The notes beneath the pieces are model-generated. The model did not search any database. It was not told the DNA's origin and saw only the letters and a list, made by a program, of their open reading frames with translations. From positions 62,001 through 126,000 of the forward strand of contig JASAMV010003052.1 in the NCBI GenBank assembly GCA_030248065.1: 64,000 nt of DNA, given 5' to 3'. Shown here piece by piece: positions 37,416 to 48,146 of this stretch (position 1 is its first letter; each line of letters opens with the position of its first letter). The stretch is from Rhynchonema sp. JSB1_4 (taxonomy: Eukaryota > Nematoda > Chromadorea > Monhysterida > Xyalidae). Position numbers and translations under genes: made by a program.

Positions 37416-40400
37416 ATGACCTTCTTATCCCAATTATTGCTATTATCTGTGGCCATACCCAGTACGTTGGCGCTCACCGACTCCCTGTACCCGGACACAC
37501 CCAATATTGTCGAACTGACATCCAGCAACTACAACTCAACTGTGTACAGTCGTGCCGCGCCCTACTCCTACTTTGTACAGTTCTACAAGCCCTCATGCGG
37601 TCACTGTCGCAATTTTGCGCCCAAATTCAAATCATTCGCCGCCGCCATTCCCGGCTGGGATGCGATTGTGAAACTTGTTGTGGTCAATTGTAACACGGAT
37701 ATTTTGATATGTCGCGAGAATCTGGTCACCTATACGCCGTATTTCAGGGTTGGTCTTTCTCTTGATATTTGTCAGATTTGTCTATTTTTTGGTTGACCAA
37801 CAGGGATTTCCAGTGATTCAGGGCTAATTTACACGTGCCCAAACTCAAGTCGTCAATTACAGTTGTCAACTCAAAGTAACCCCGGGTGAGCGTGGGAAAT
37901 AATAGATTCGACATCAGTTGGCAATCTGAGTTGACCATACATACTAAACCCGCAATCCGCGGTGTGAGAAACGTTGAACCATTCTAAATGCCTACGAGTC
38001 CCAGGGACGCTGCACAGTTATTGCACTCATATGCTGCTGTGTATCTGGATATTATGTGCACCAGGTCATGTTCATCAGTATTCAAATTCGTACTGCGGTT
38101 GGCCAAATTAAGCCACAAACATGCCTGACCAGTAACGCCTTAGGACCTCCGAGCCTGAAATATACCAAGTTCATCGACCGCCTGCCCGTTTCCAGTACGT
38201 ACCGCTGTCGGCAAGTCGACTGTCAGAGACGAACATTGTGCCAATCGACAACGACCAACGAACGGATGCGGGCATGCGAGATATTGTGGCCGGACTGGTG
38301 CTGAACGATTTCAACTCAACCGGCATCAGGACAGCCTGGCAACAGTTCCATTTTGTCGACCGGTTTGGAAAGTTGATAAATTTGTTGAGTGTCTGTGTGG
38401 AACAAGAAGGCAGAAAATTCGAAAATGAAAATGATATGTGTAATTCAGGCGAGCCACCCTGGACCGCATTTGGACCACCCTTCCATCCAACATTCAAAAA
38501 CTGGCCTTACTCTTCGCGGACGAGGCTCAAACGACAAATCTAGGTGCACAGGTCGGGCGTCGCACCCTTGTCTGGCCGGGTGATGTTTCAAACCAAGGAT
38601 AAATTTATTATGTAATTGCAGTTCATTCTCGATCTCGCCTCCCAACCGAACCTGGCGGTGCGTCGCGCTCATCACGACTCAGCTGCGGCACAAACATCCA
38701 GGGTCACTCGGATACCGCAAGTGGCGCTCTTTGATCGATCAAGTCTCTCTCCGGAATATGGACCAAGCGAGTCAGTTGATCTTTCAAAATAAACGGCGTG
38801 ATTTGCTCAGCTTGACACTCTTTATTTAAAGAATTTAAAACGATATTATTTTAATGTTCTAGTTTGGCGCCGGGTTCCGCGTCGAAATTCTTGGCCCTGG
38901 CCAGCCAGGCAGACGGCAATGCGTTCACAATGACCTTCATGCAACGAACCACGCTGGCACCGCTCACCACACCCGCCATGGATGCATTTCAGTAATTTTT
39001 TTGCAAAAATTTTGGTTTTTGCCAAAAATATTTTGTAAAATGAAAAAAATCCAGACGCCGGTCACTGTATTTCGTCTCCGAAACCGACATGCTGAAAGCG
39101 ATGCACAACGCACTCTACCACGAAGTGATCGCGTTCCATCAGGTGCTCGAGGGCGACAAATACACGGCGTTGCTGAAGTTTCTGTCCATCCTGAAAGATG
39201 TTGGTGTGACTTCTTGGGCCACATTGAGCCGATGTTTCGTCTCAAAGTTTTGTTCGTTTTTCAGTACTTTCCCGTGGCCGATGGCGTGAACACGGCGTTG
39301 CTCAGCATCAACAAAGAACAAATGCCGGTTGGAGAACAATTTTTGTTGGTGTTTCTTCATTATTTTGGGAAAATTTATTTTTCTTTTCATTCAGAACCTG
39401 GTCAGATCCGTCAGAGCTCGACAAATGTTCGCCGATCTGTATGAATATCTGAAACAGTCGGGTCCATCGCTGAGCACTATTCAATGGAAGGAACAGTTTG
39501 AGCGTTTGGAGGTCTGCATCTCCGTTACATCACTCTCAAACATCACACCAATCCACTGAAACGTCACAGGTGCAACATAACAGCCCGTTTCCGTCCAACA
39601 CCACTCAGTTTCAACATTGCAAGGGCAGTACACCGGCCTTTCGTGGTGTAACCTGTGGCCTGTGGACAACCTTCCACGCAATCACTGTACAGGCGTTTCT
39701 CAGCAGTGAGTTCGGTTGGCTGATGTTTCAGTAACTGCACATTCAAATTTATGTTTTTTTCAGACAAGCGCGAAATTATTGTGAATCCATCCAAACCGCT
39801 GTTCGCTATCCAACAATGGGTCAAGCACTTCTTCAGCTGCAAAGAGTGCCGGGATCATTTCCTGAACATGACAACTGTTCAGTATCCGATCGATCCGGAA
39901 AAGGTATCCACTTGCGAATGGTGCATAATTCGTAGCGGCGCGTAGAAGCACAGCACTCTCACGAGAATGTTTATTCGTTCCTTCATAGATTAGTTTGCAG
40001 CATGGTTTTCATGAACGCACTTGTATAATCTCAAACGAATGCTGTGGTCATTGTAGACCTGCATTGGAGTCCCGAAAGGGGCACTATGTGAAAAACTGTG
40101 GTAGTAACCCAACCGAAATATACGTATGTGCATACATCAGGTGCGCTACCCATCGCAATCGATCCTATACCTCTGGCAAGCGCACAACATCGTCAACAAA
40201 CGGTTGCATGAGGACAAAATCACTGAGGATCCGCTGTTTCCGAAAATGCAATTTCCGCCCGCATTTCTGTGCGAGCGATGCCGTCGTGGCGACAGCGGAC
40301 AATGGTACCAATATCGGGTGTTGAACTATTTGATCGATTACTACACGAATATTCGGCCCGATTCCGATTCGGATAGGGCCCGAACGGCGTTTAGATTCAG

Positions 40401-40419
40401 AAGGGACTTCTCGGCGTAA
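37416..40419 (+). CDS. QSOX: Quiescin sulfhydryl oxidase
   Basis: Eleven exons: 37416-37748, 38196-38371, 38449-38551, 38622-38770, 38863-38991, 39055-39199, 39265-39327, 39395-39511, 39570-39705, 39764-39903, 40141-40419. They total 1770 nt (589 aa) with all phases consistent. QSOX makes disulfides in secreted proteins: a thioredoxin domain accepts electrons from substrate thiols and passes them through an FAD-bound Erv domain to oxygen. A signal peptide (about residues 1-20) is followed by thioredoxin domain 1 with CGHC at 61-64. A degenerate second thioredoxin fold comes next, then a helical linker (MLKAMHNALYHEVIAFHQVLEG). The Erv domain has FRGVTCGLWTTFHAITVQA, the CKEC pair (476/479), LWQAHNIVNKRL and CERC (541/544). 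There is no C-terminal membrane anchor, so the product should be secreted or Golgi-lumenal. Confidence 0.95.
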
Positions 40420-40914
40420 ATTACCTAGGGGAAAGTGTGTGCATTTTTTCCAATAACAAATTATATCGTGTATATTTCCGTGTAAAATCTGCCTTACAAT
40501 TGATTTATACAGTGTCTAATCACCATCTAATATCCTCAAACCGCGTGCACAGCCAGTCTACGTGTTGTTTATGTTCACAATTACCGGTATAAACACTAAA
40601 TATTCGATATATGGAGGACAAAATTCGATCAGATCATCATACCTCTCGTCGGCGACTCACAAACAAAAGCCATTTTATGCAACGCTCGCGCCCACTCAGG
40701 GCTGCTGGAGTTGACGACCCAGGCTACATAGATGGGTGCGCTCAAATCTCGGTAAAGGCTGATAGAATTATGGAAATGAAAGCAGGATGCGATTGTTTGA
40801 GCTTTGATCCTGACGCGTTTATTTGAACCGCGTTAAGAACTCCTGATCTCGATAAACAATGCCCATTCGAGCACTGATTATATCGTTATTGAACGTCTAC
40901 AGTCCCCTCAATCG
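40420..40914. other. Intergenic between convergent QSOX and Kir genes
   Basis: The 3' ends of the two genes face each other across about 500 bp. A GAGTTGACGACC word (near 40710) matches the terminus of the small repeat at 41490-41571. No gene seen. Confidence 0.5.
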
Positions 40915-43746
40915 TTATGACTGTTCGGTGTCACAAGTGGACTCCTCCGATTCACTGCTGCCGTCGACGCTGCAGTCCATGTTTACATCGTAAGTACTGT
41001 TGAAATGGGAAAAGTCGACGCTCCACGAGTGCGACAATTTGTCGCGATGCACAATGTCGTACAGTCTGAAAGGATGCGGTTGTGTTGATTTTGGACAAAA
41101 AAATTATGAACGCTTTGTTGCTAATTATAGCTGGCTTTTTCAAATGTGAATTCTGCAATGTCTTTTTGGTGGCCCGTTTCGACCTGCTCACACAGATGGG
41201 CGGGACCCCAGGTTATCGTCAGTGTGAATGCACCAGATGTTTCCAAAAAAACCAAACACGAGCTGGTTTTATGCTCGCGCCAAACATCACTACTTGTGCA
41301 ACGGCACAATGGCGTTAGCAGAATGGCCCTCACGAGGGGCAGCATTGCGCCAACAACATCAGTATTAGCCAGTCATCGATGAAATGACAGCAGCGATTGA
41401 AGAATCAATTTGGATGGCGATTTGACACTGTTCCTTATGTATTTTGACAGAGAAAACAAATAAATACAATATTTCGGCTTAGATTTATGTCGTCAACTCA
41501 GATCCTCGACTCACCACAACGGTCATTATATTGTAACCATTGTGCTTACACAGGGCTGCCTGAGTTGACGAACCAGTTTCGACGATTTTAACAACTGGCC
41601 AATATTTCGCCCAACCTGCGTCCCCAAAGCAGATCTTTCGGCAAATAGGACATGCGCGATTGAAAGGTCATGCCGGTTGCCTCCACGATTCCCTCGACCG
41701 CAACCAGCACTTCAAATTGATCGTGTTGTCTCGGTGCAGCGTTGGTCGATGTGTAGTGATGTTTCAACGGACTATGGCTGTCGATCACGTGACGTACGGT
41801 GATTGGCCACAACAACATCACTCGGTCCATGCCGTTGTCGTAGCCCAAGTCCATGTTGAAGTAGCGCACTTGCTCGATCTCTCCTTCCTGAGATCAAAAA
41901 AATACAAGAAGGGTAAAAAATGAGTCACATACTGTAGCTACTATCACTGATCAGCTGCAATTTTTGGCAGATTGGCTAACGAGCCTGCACAGGCTCCACA
42001 CAAACCATGCAAGGTCAGCGGTGTATCAGCCGGGCCTGCGCCTGTGGTGACCTATTAGGCACTGTGTACCTATGTGGTGCCGGCAGGCACAGGCCCCAAG
42101 CAGCCAAAAAACTGCAGCTGGTGCTATATGAGTTGTCCAACGTGCTTTTTGGGAGCATGTTTCCACCTGTTTCACAGGTCATCGTCAGTGCGAATGCACC
42201 AAATAGCCACTTGACCCCAGGGAACGCCTGCATAATTTTATATCGCGCTTTTTATTATTTTTTATTTTTATTTTATTTTTTTATTTTTATTTTATTTTAT
42301 TTTTATTTATTTTTAATTTTTATTTTATATGCCCAAAGTTCGTCAGGTGTCCTTGTCCACCCATCAACTCACCTTCGTAACATGTTTGCGCAACAGATAG
42401 CACCTCAAATGCGGCTCAACAATCGGATTTCTGGCGTTCATGTCGGCCACACGAAACGTCAACACCAATTTCCCATCCTCCACACAAACGCAGGCTTTGT
42501 CGCTGAATCGAATCTGTTTCGAATGGCGTTTCGGGCGGAGGAATTTCGCGAGCACCATGCCCGCCAGGATGGTTTGGAGGAAGACGCCGATGATGGATTG
42601 CAGGCAGACGAGACAGATGGTGATTGGACACTCGGTGGTCACGTAGCTGAAAGAACCAAATGATGATATTTTTGATGATGGGCATGATAACAAAACTGCA
42701 TGTCGCATGTTCAGGACTGATGACATTTTTCATTTCGCTTTTTTCTCTTGCCGATGGGCAAGATAACATGGAAAACGATCACTCCGCGTAGGTTTACAAT
42801 ATCAGCGGGGCTATCACTGACGATGTTCGGGTGCACCAGTCAGTTGGCATGTTGGGAAAAGCTAGTCCCGTTGCCTTGACAGAGAGAAAACGCGAATTTT
42901 CGATTTCGCGATAGAAGGCACGGGTTGGCTTAAGGTTTGGCCTAAGCCTAAGCCTAAGCCTAATAGTAAGCCTAAGCCTAAGCCTAAGCCTAAGCCCAAG
43001 CCTAAGCCTGAGAAAAAGGGAAGTCAATTTTGAAACGGGACTAGCTTTTCCCAAAATGCAGTCAGTTGTCAATGTAAAACACGTATCTTCACATTGTGTC
43101 ATTGATCATAAAATATCAAATTCGCAAGAATCACACCGATAACCATATCCGATCGTGTGTTGCGTTTCGACCGAGAACAGAAACGACGATGTAAATCCAT
43201 CGACACTCTGAATGCACGTGGTCGTGCCATTAGTCGATGTGTCGTACACGGTCACAATCAGCCAGTAGACGTTGGCGAAGAGTAGCCAACTGAGCATGTA
43301 GCCCGATAGGAAGATCAGACACACGTACCGCCATTGAAGTTCGAGCAACACGCCGAACCAATCGCTGTAATTATGTATGTAGGCAATTCTGAACCTGTTG
43401 TACCCTGATTTAGGAAGGCAGTATGACATCAGTACCTGTAACAAGCAGTGGGTGGGTATTGCTGGGAGACCAGCGAAGCACCATTGACGGGGTTCACCAA
43501 TCGGGGGCGCTTCACCGATGAATCATTGTTTGCGGTGTTGTTGCACGGGACCACGTGCACCTGAAAGGAAATATCTTTGACAAGCTGATGTTTCATACAA
43601 ATAACACGAAGTATGACCAAAGTCAGTTAACGAACTTCCTCCATGGACGATTTGCGTGTGGTACGTTGCACGGCACTTGCAATGAGCCCAGCGGTGTGAC
43701 GGGTGAGGTTCTTCAGCAGGTTACTTCCACCAGCGCGTTCGGTCAT
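40915..43746 (-). CDS. Inward-rectifier K+ channel (Kir) subunit
   Basis: Six exons: 43746-43636, 43560-43436, 43364-43137, 42646-42373, 41887-41616, 41065-40915. They total 1161 nt (386 aa) with phases consistent. Kir subunits form tetrameric plasma-membrane channels gated by PIP2. TM1 follows the amphipathic slide helix (YVCLIFLSGYMLSWLLFANV). The pore loop contains the selectivity filter TIGYGYR (149-155), with the two conserved external cysteines (C129, C161). TM2 is QSIIGVFLQTILAGMVLAKF. The residue that controls strong rectification is Gln179, where strong rectifiers carry Asp or Glu, so weak rectification is predicted. The basic PIP2-contact stretch RPKRHSKQ and the cytoplasmic Ig-like domain (to WSVDFSHFNSTYDV) follow. 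The N-terminus is not conserved, so the start is the least certain part. Confidence 0.93.
41490..41571. repeat. Short inverted-repeat element in Kir intron
   Basis: TCGTCAACTCAG at the left is perfectly inverted at the right (CTGAGTTGACGA). Related GTCGTCAAC/GAGTTGACG words occur near 17141, 17240, 37842 and 40710. It is probably a tiny MITE family. No target duplication was established. Confidence 0.55.
42238..42332. repeat. TTTTA/TTTAT low-complexity tract in Kir intron
   Basis: A nearly pure T/A tract built from TTTTATTTTA-like units lies in the intron between Kir exons 4 and 5. A similar tract is at 63716-63767 in the last visible RSF1 intron. Confidence 0.85.
42847..43059. mobile_element. 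MULE-like MITE carrying a telomere-type array
   Basis: The left end is GCATGTTGGGAAAAGCTAGT. The right end is the inverse type (CTAGCTTTTCCCAAAATGC), and the TIRs extend about 27 bp with one mismatch in the first 20. A perfect 9-bp duplication AGTCAGTTG flanks it (42838-42846 and 43060-43068), the size typical of Mutator-like elements. The interior holds an array of GCCTAA units. The element lies in intron 3 of the Kir gene. Confidence 0.85.
42939..43012 (-). repeat. Interstitial TTAGGC telomere-type repeat
   Basis: About eleven units of GCCTAA (TTAGGC on the minus strand) are present with a few variants such as GCCCAA and TAGTAA. TTAGGC is the nematode telomere repeat, whereas most animals use TTAGGG and most insects TTAGG. 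The array is confined inside the TIR element at 42847-43059, so it arrived with that element and is not direct evidence of a chromosome end. Confidence 0.85.
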
Positions 43747-45502
43747 GTAGAATTCAAGGTGCACCAGGAAGAAAAACAGTCAGAGTTGAAAGATGAACTT
43801 GCTGTTTAACGATGGCTTCCTTCTGCTTGGCGTGGTGACCAGATGAATGGCTGTTTTCCGCCAGCGGGTTTACTATCCGTTTTTGAACCAAGACAAATTG
43901 TGAGCTGTTTTCGTGCGGAATTAAGAGTAAAACGGCCGAAAACTATGACGCACGCAACCTCAAAATGGCTCAAAAACTTTACTTGGATGAACTTTGACTT
44001 TTTGAAATTGTTTGACTTGATGGGTTTTTTATTATCCGGGCCCGTCGCAGCGATGGAGAATTTTTAACTGTTTTTGAATCGCTGAGTTTTCGACCGCGAT
44101 TTTTTCATTTTGTGTCACATAAGGGCAAAGTTGAATTATTCCATTGGTGTGCATATATACCTATTGCTGCTGCAATATTTCAGAGGGGCCAGATTATTTA
44201 TTAGCTGCAATAAAGAATCTGAAACCTTATGCACCTACTCGTTTTCTGGCGGAGCGAGTGTTGAAGTAATGGCAAAAAGCAGCACATTCAACGTGAAAGT
44301 GACAAGCACAACAGAGTGCAGCTTTTGAAAATATGTAAAAAAAACGTTGGCAGAAAACGCCTGTTTAAATTTCCCCAACACCAAGACCATATTGGAAGAA
44401 CTACCCGATGTCACGTTAGTGTAAGATCCTGGCCGAAAAAAGAATAAAACGGAAACTGAACTGCTGCCGTCAATATTTTACCCACTGATGATACTATGGG
44501 AGTCGAAAATATGCCGTGGTACTAAATAACATGTCAAAAACCAAATCATGGTGTAACTTTCCGGACGAAAACAGTCTGCTAAAGTTGTGCGACCGACCGA
44601 CCAAAACTCTGGTTGCGCGTCAGATCGCCACAAATTGCACGACACATAGCGCAGACCAAAGGGTGTAAAAAATCTCAGTACGCTCATTCGCGCACGACGG
44701 CGGGCAGTCCAAAAAGAGCATAAGCAAAATGTCATCTGAATCAGAAAGCACAAACAGATGGTACCGCTATAAAAAGTTATGCCACCGCAACCACAAATAT
44801 CAGACCAATTTGGGTTTATTTCAGAGTACTGTCTGGTGGCGTTTAGCTAGGTATGTATGTACGTACGTAGGTTTACGATTTGGACGAAAATACCCCAACT
44901 TGCTGTTTACGTTTCAATTACCGTTTGCAAAAATTGCTCGAACCTCAACACCATAGTGCAGTTTTGCCTGCCAAAAACTTCTGTTCCACCATCTGGGAGG
45001 AGTATCACGCAAGGTTGTAAACAGAATTTCGCACATAATATTTGGCCAGCCGACAAAACATAACAGATGTTACCGGCAAGCAAAACACGTGGTGAAAAAC
45101 CCACAAAAACCGATGACCGACACAGCTGTCGAAGGTAGGTAGATTCTGCACTGCTCAATCTAATGGCTCCCCTATAGCCGAGCTTAATGAACTATTTACC
45201 TCACCAAAACGACTTAGGCGGCACTACATTATGTTTGGGAACTCACATCAAAACAATAAAAAGGCGGAACCAAAGGAGCGCATTTTTACCAGTCGTTGTA
45301 CTTTTATTCGCGACTCATCAAATGAGAAATGGTCGTCGTATCACTAACTAGTAAACACACAAATAGCATCTTTGAGAAGTGAAATCAGGGTTATTTCCTT
45401 TCAAAATCAACGTCAGTTGGAAATTGGATATATCTTTGAATAGCAAAAAAAGAAAAAAGATTCCATTTAGCTGCGGCATGATTTGTGACCCATTTCTCTT
45501 AG
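43747..45502. other. Intergenic, no gene seen
   Basis: This lies between the Kir start and the 3' end of the next upstream minus-strand gene. Frames here are unrecognised and do not join to either gene. The Kir promoter is expected near its left part. Confidence 0.45.
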
Positions 45503-47187
45503 TTAAATTGACAGAAACAAGTTGTAGTTGTAGGTCTGGATAAACCATGCCGCAATCGACAAAGAGCCTATTCCCAACGTCAGCCTGCAATCAAGTATTC
45601 ATAATCATTCTCTCTCATTGCATCACCTTGTCATATAGGTAAAGAATGCTACAACAATCAGTACCAGCATTGTAACGAGCAGTATCAGGCCGAACCAATA
45701 GAGCATTATCAGCCACCAGCAGAAGGTAACGTATCGAATTTGGCATAATTGTAGATTGTATTGATTGGTTGCGGATAAATTCGGCGGTGATTGGTACACA
45801 AGCACGCAGCCTGCAAACAGAAGGTTAAGATGAAAAATTTGTGAAAACGTCATCTAAAAATAACAAGAATCCGAGAGCCTGCAAGATTACAGCCAAAAAC
45901 GCACCAAGTAGGAACCAGATGAACTGCAGTGCAAGTGAGCAGATGTTGAAGATCGGCAGAAAGTCGGTTCGGCAGCTTTTGATTCGGTCGTTGGATAGAA
46001 TATCGATCTGAAATAACAATAACATTAAAAGATTTTAGAAATATATGACCAAACGTCACGTTGACAGAGGTTATGAGATCAGTGTGAAACATCATCGGGC
46101 CTAGTTGGATCATCCAAACATGGATGAGATGAGCCGATACTCCCAAGGGACCAAAATTAAAAAAAACCAATTATATAAGTGTCGATTTCCAAACACACAT
46201 GTCGAATTCTGTTGAGTTTCGGCAGAAACGCCATTCCGATCATATTGCTCAGCGACTGCAGCATATAGACGGCGCCGAACGCGGCCAGCCAATAACCGAG
46301 CGCTTCCGTCCACCACGGAATGGCATCGGAGCGACAAAGCAGCATGTGACAGGCTGCCACCAGCGCCAGGACACAGCCGTAGATGAGCTCGATAACCAGC
46401 AGGATAGTGACGAAGTCTGGGAACGTCCGGAATAAAATTGGGCGAAGTTCGCCAGGCCGTGCCATGCTTTGAGATCAGATCGAATCCGTCCACCTCACAC
46501 GCGTCACACATTCTTTTGAATTGAGGACATATCGAGATTTACTGATACGAAATCTCAACCAGCTTTGTTTGGTCACAATTTTTTGGAGAACATTGATCGA
46601 ACGTGGCGGCATCGGAAAATCTTGTTTTTTCGACGCGTGTGACCATTAGGCTCGGCCCGGTCCAATCTGACTAAATTCCACCCCCAAAATATGAATGTCA
46701 ACTGACTTTGTTTCAATTTTTCGTTCGCAAACACATCCGAGCACGTCTGACAGGTGTTGGATCGTTTCAGCAGCCCGAATCGATGCGAGATCTTGTAGCT
46801 GAGCGCGTTGCCAAACGGGTGGTGCATCGGGGGGTCTTCGGCTTGTGTCGAGTCTGTCACAATCGAACCGAAGAGAAAATATGCGGCAGACAAAAGCGAC
46901 GAAAGTGAAAGAAAATTTGGCCAGCGGACACTAATTATTTGAATCAATCATAAATTCGTACCGAAAGCGTCCGAAGTGGTCGCAGTTTGTAGGCGTTGAC
47001 TTTTGGATGCAGATTCAAACGATTCGTTGGTGTTTTGCGTTTTGGACAGTTGCTCTTCGGAGGAATTCTCTCTGGAGCCGGAGAAAAGTGAGCCAACCAG
47101 TGGAAGCGGTATGGAAAACCCGCTGGCGGTCGACGGAACGCTTTTAGCGGGGCTGTTGGCTGAACTTGAGATCGGCGGGTCGGTCGA
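45503..47187 (-). CDS. Multi-pass membrane protein, unrecognised family, 5' end incomplete
   Basis: The supported exons are 47187-46962, 46853-46707, about 46466-46200, 46007-45905, 45810-45627 and 45584-45503. Phases match between the first two and among the last three. The middle junctions are unresolved, so two genes cannot be excluded. The N-terminal part is Ser-rich and disordered, followed by a CxxC-like NTCQTCSDVF. TM helices follow: FVTILLVIELIYGCVLALVA, ALGYWLAAFGAVYMLQSL, FNICSLALQFIWFLLG, VTFCWWLIMLYWFGLILLV and a last short one (LTLGIGSLSIAAWFI). The TM arrangement and the extracellular cysteines vaguely recall TMEM272-type proteins, which is only a guess. The first exon begins at an acceptor (TTTCACTTTCAG), so the start codon lies further upstream. 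An alternative start is the ATG at 46465, directly before TM1. Confidence 0.6.
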
Positions 47188-48146
47188 CTGAAAGTGAAAC
47201 ATCACCGGTACTTATTGTTGTGATTTCAAAGAATTAACGCCTGACGTTTTAGCGCAGCGCACAACACACTTTGCTCATACGCTCAGTACTATCAGTATTA
47301 AGCATGATTTAGAATGTTACCAACTTCAAAATAGCACCGTTGCACACTGTCATAGTTAGCCACCATGGTTAATTCACAAATTCAAATTTTGCTCCACTTC
47401 AACTGATGTTATAAATTTTAGCGGTTTACTCAGATGCAGCACCTGTCAAAGTCAAACTGTTTCAAACCCGTGTAACAACAGTTCTGTTACCTTGGTGCCA
47501 GATCCTGAGCTCGTCACCTTTTTCTCATTCATTATTCACTCGCGTGTGTCCTGTTTCTATGATTGATATTGATTGGGCAAAAAATAGATATGGTCTTTGA
47601 GCTTTGACAGCAGCAACAGCAACTGCGTTTGGTGGTTGGCAGGTAAAAGGACCTACATGCTGACAACAGGGAGGGAAGGGAATGGGTCGTTTTGGTGTTC
47701 GTTGTGTTGATAGATATAGAATGATTGAACGACATTTTGCATTAGCAATGTGGACAACTGAAAATATTAGTGTCACCCGCATGAGAGTGGAGATTTGCAT
47801 GCTCATGGATCTGGAGTAGTGTCGAAGTCATCACAAAACTATTGTGCATGTCAAATCAGATAATTGCCAGCGTCAATGTGTACATGCCAGCAGTGCTTAT
47901 ATAAACCGTACCAAAGCTCCGAATTTCCCACAGCCAGATGAGGTGGTAACCCAATACGGAAAGACAGTGACAACACGTTTTTTTAACTCTGTCCCTATAG
48001 TCTAGTGAGTCTGCACATTCTCTCTCACACGCTCAGCTTAGCATCATGCACTGAACCAAACTAAGCACCGCGCATTTATGTAGGTGCGTGACGTAAGCAA
48101 GCACATAGTGTTTTCACGTGTGACACAATAACCAACCAGTTAAAGT
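47188..48146. other. Gap between PIG-C and the membrane-protein gene
   Basis: The missing 5' exon of the downstream membrane-protein gene should lie here. No convincing ATG-bearing exon was recognised. Confidence 0.4.

Noticed and set aside
42939..43012. Chromosome end or fused telomere
   Set aside because: The array is bounded by TIRs and a 9-bp duplication inside a Kir intron, so it came with a mobile element.
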